In this document: one piece after another, positions 63,921 to 64,000 of the stretch
Layout of the letters: each line of letters starts with the position of its first letter
Numbering within the stretch: position 1 is the stretch's first letter
Origin: Pseudopedobacter sp.
Lineage (GTDB): Bacteria; Bacteroidota; Bacteroidia; Sphingobacteriales; Sphingobacteriaceae
Direction: 5' to 3'
Length of the DNA: 64,000 bases
Assembly: GCA_014378105.1 (NCBI GenBank)
Contig: JACMOI010000021.1
Location: 1-64,000, forward strand
Translations under genes and position numbers: made by a program
Notes under the pieces: model-generated
Told to the model about the DNA's origin: nothing
Seen by the model: only the letters and a program-made list of their open reading frames with translations
Database searches by the model: none

Positions 63921-64000
63921 TTAATTAAATAATTTACAGTCAAAAGGTATGAATATTTTCTACGCTTTTAATCTCAAAAAGATTTTAATAAATAATTAAT

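Overview
The window looks like chromosomal DNA of a low-GC Bacteroidota bacterium of the family Sphingobacteriaceae, close to Pedobacter. The reasons are the gene block bamD-rpoZ-coaBC-DUF4835-recN, a type IX secretion (gliding-motility CTD) protein, TonB-dependent receptors with carboxypeptidase-regulatory-like N-termini, GG-leader peptides of the Bacteroidota type, the TAnnTTTG promoter element ahead of several genes, and the lack of Shine-Dalgarno sequences. No rRNA, tRNA, CRISPR array or intact transposon was seen.

Positions 1-9520 are accessory. After a gene-poor left edge holding a 3' remnant of queG, a leftward cluster appears to make, oxidise and export small cysteine-rich peptides. 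It contains a VKOR/DsbA fusion, two precursors (58 and 54 aa, neither large enough for routine ORF calling) with nearly identical double-glycine leaders and six cysteines each in the core, two TlpA-like thioredoxins, an unknown lipoprotein, a peptidase-C39 ABC exporter and an HlyD-type adaptor. A 109-bp element, identical in its two copies except for two bases, precedes both precursor genes. This is the most interesting system in the window: a candidate disulfide-rich bacteriocin or signalling-peptide locus.

Positions 9520-23700 hold two MFS exporters with a GtrA protein, a leftward phzF-DUF3820-T9SS group, the conserved bamD-rpoZ-coaBC-DUF4835-recN block, a YafQ-type toxin-antitoxin pair and fabI. 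Positions 23700-38400 are mostly housekeeping (clpC, ettA, a YkuK protein, a radical SAM protein, corA, an SDR and the fused mutase icmF) with small orphan genes, a 20-copy CTAA microsatellite and REP-like hairpins. Positions 38400-39600 hold the remnant of a REP-associated transposase, REP-like repeats and a HigBA-type module.

Positions 39600-53500 mix envelope genes (two PAP2 phosphatases, two outer-membrane receptors, an amidase, a candidate M14-like hydrolase, PepSY-like and lipoproteins) with decay: a broken paralogue of the COG4705 membrane protein and a duplicated lipoprotein signal region. The right end holds glutamate dehydrogenase, ccmB-ccmC-ccmD for cytochrome c maturation, and a tightly packed leftward signalling operon: a three-receiver hybrid kinase, CheR, CheB and a second hybrid kinase with receivers at both ends.
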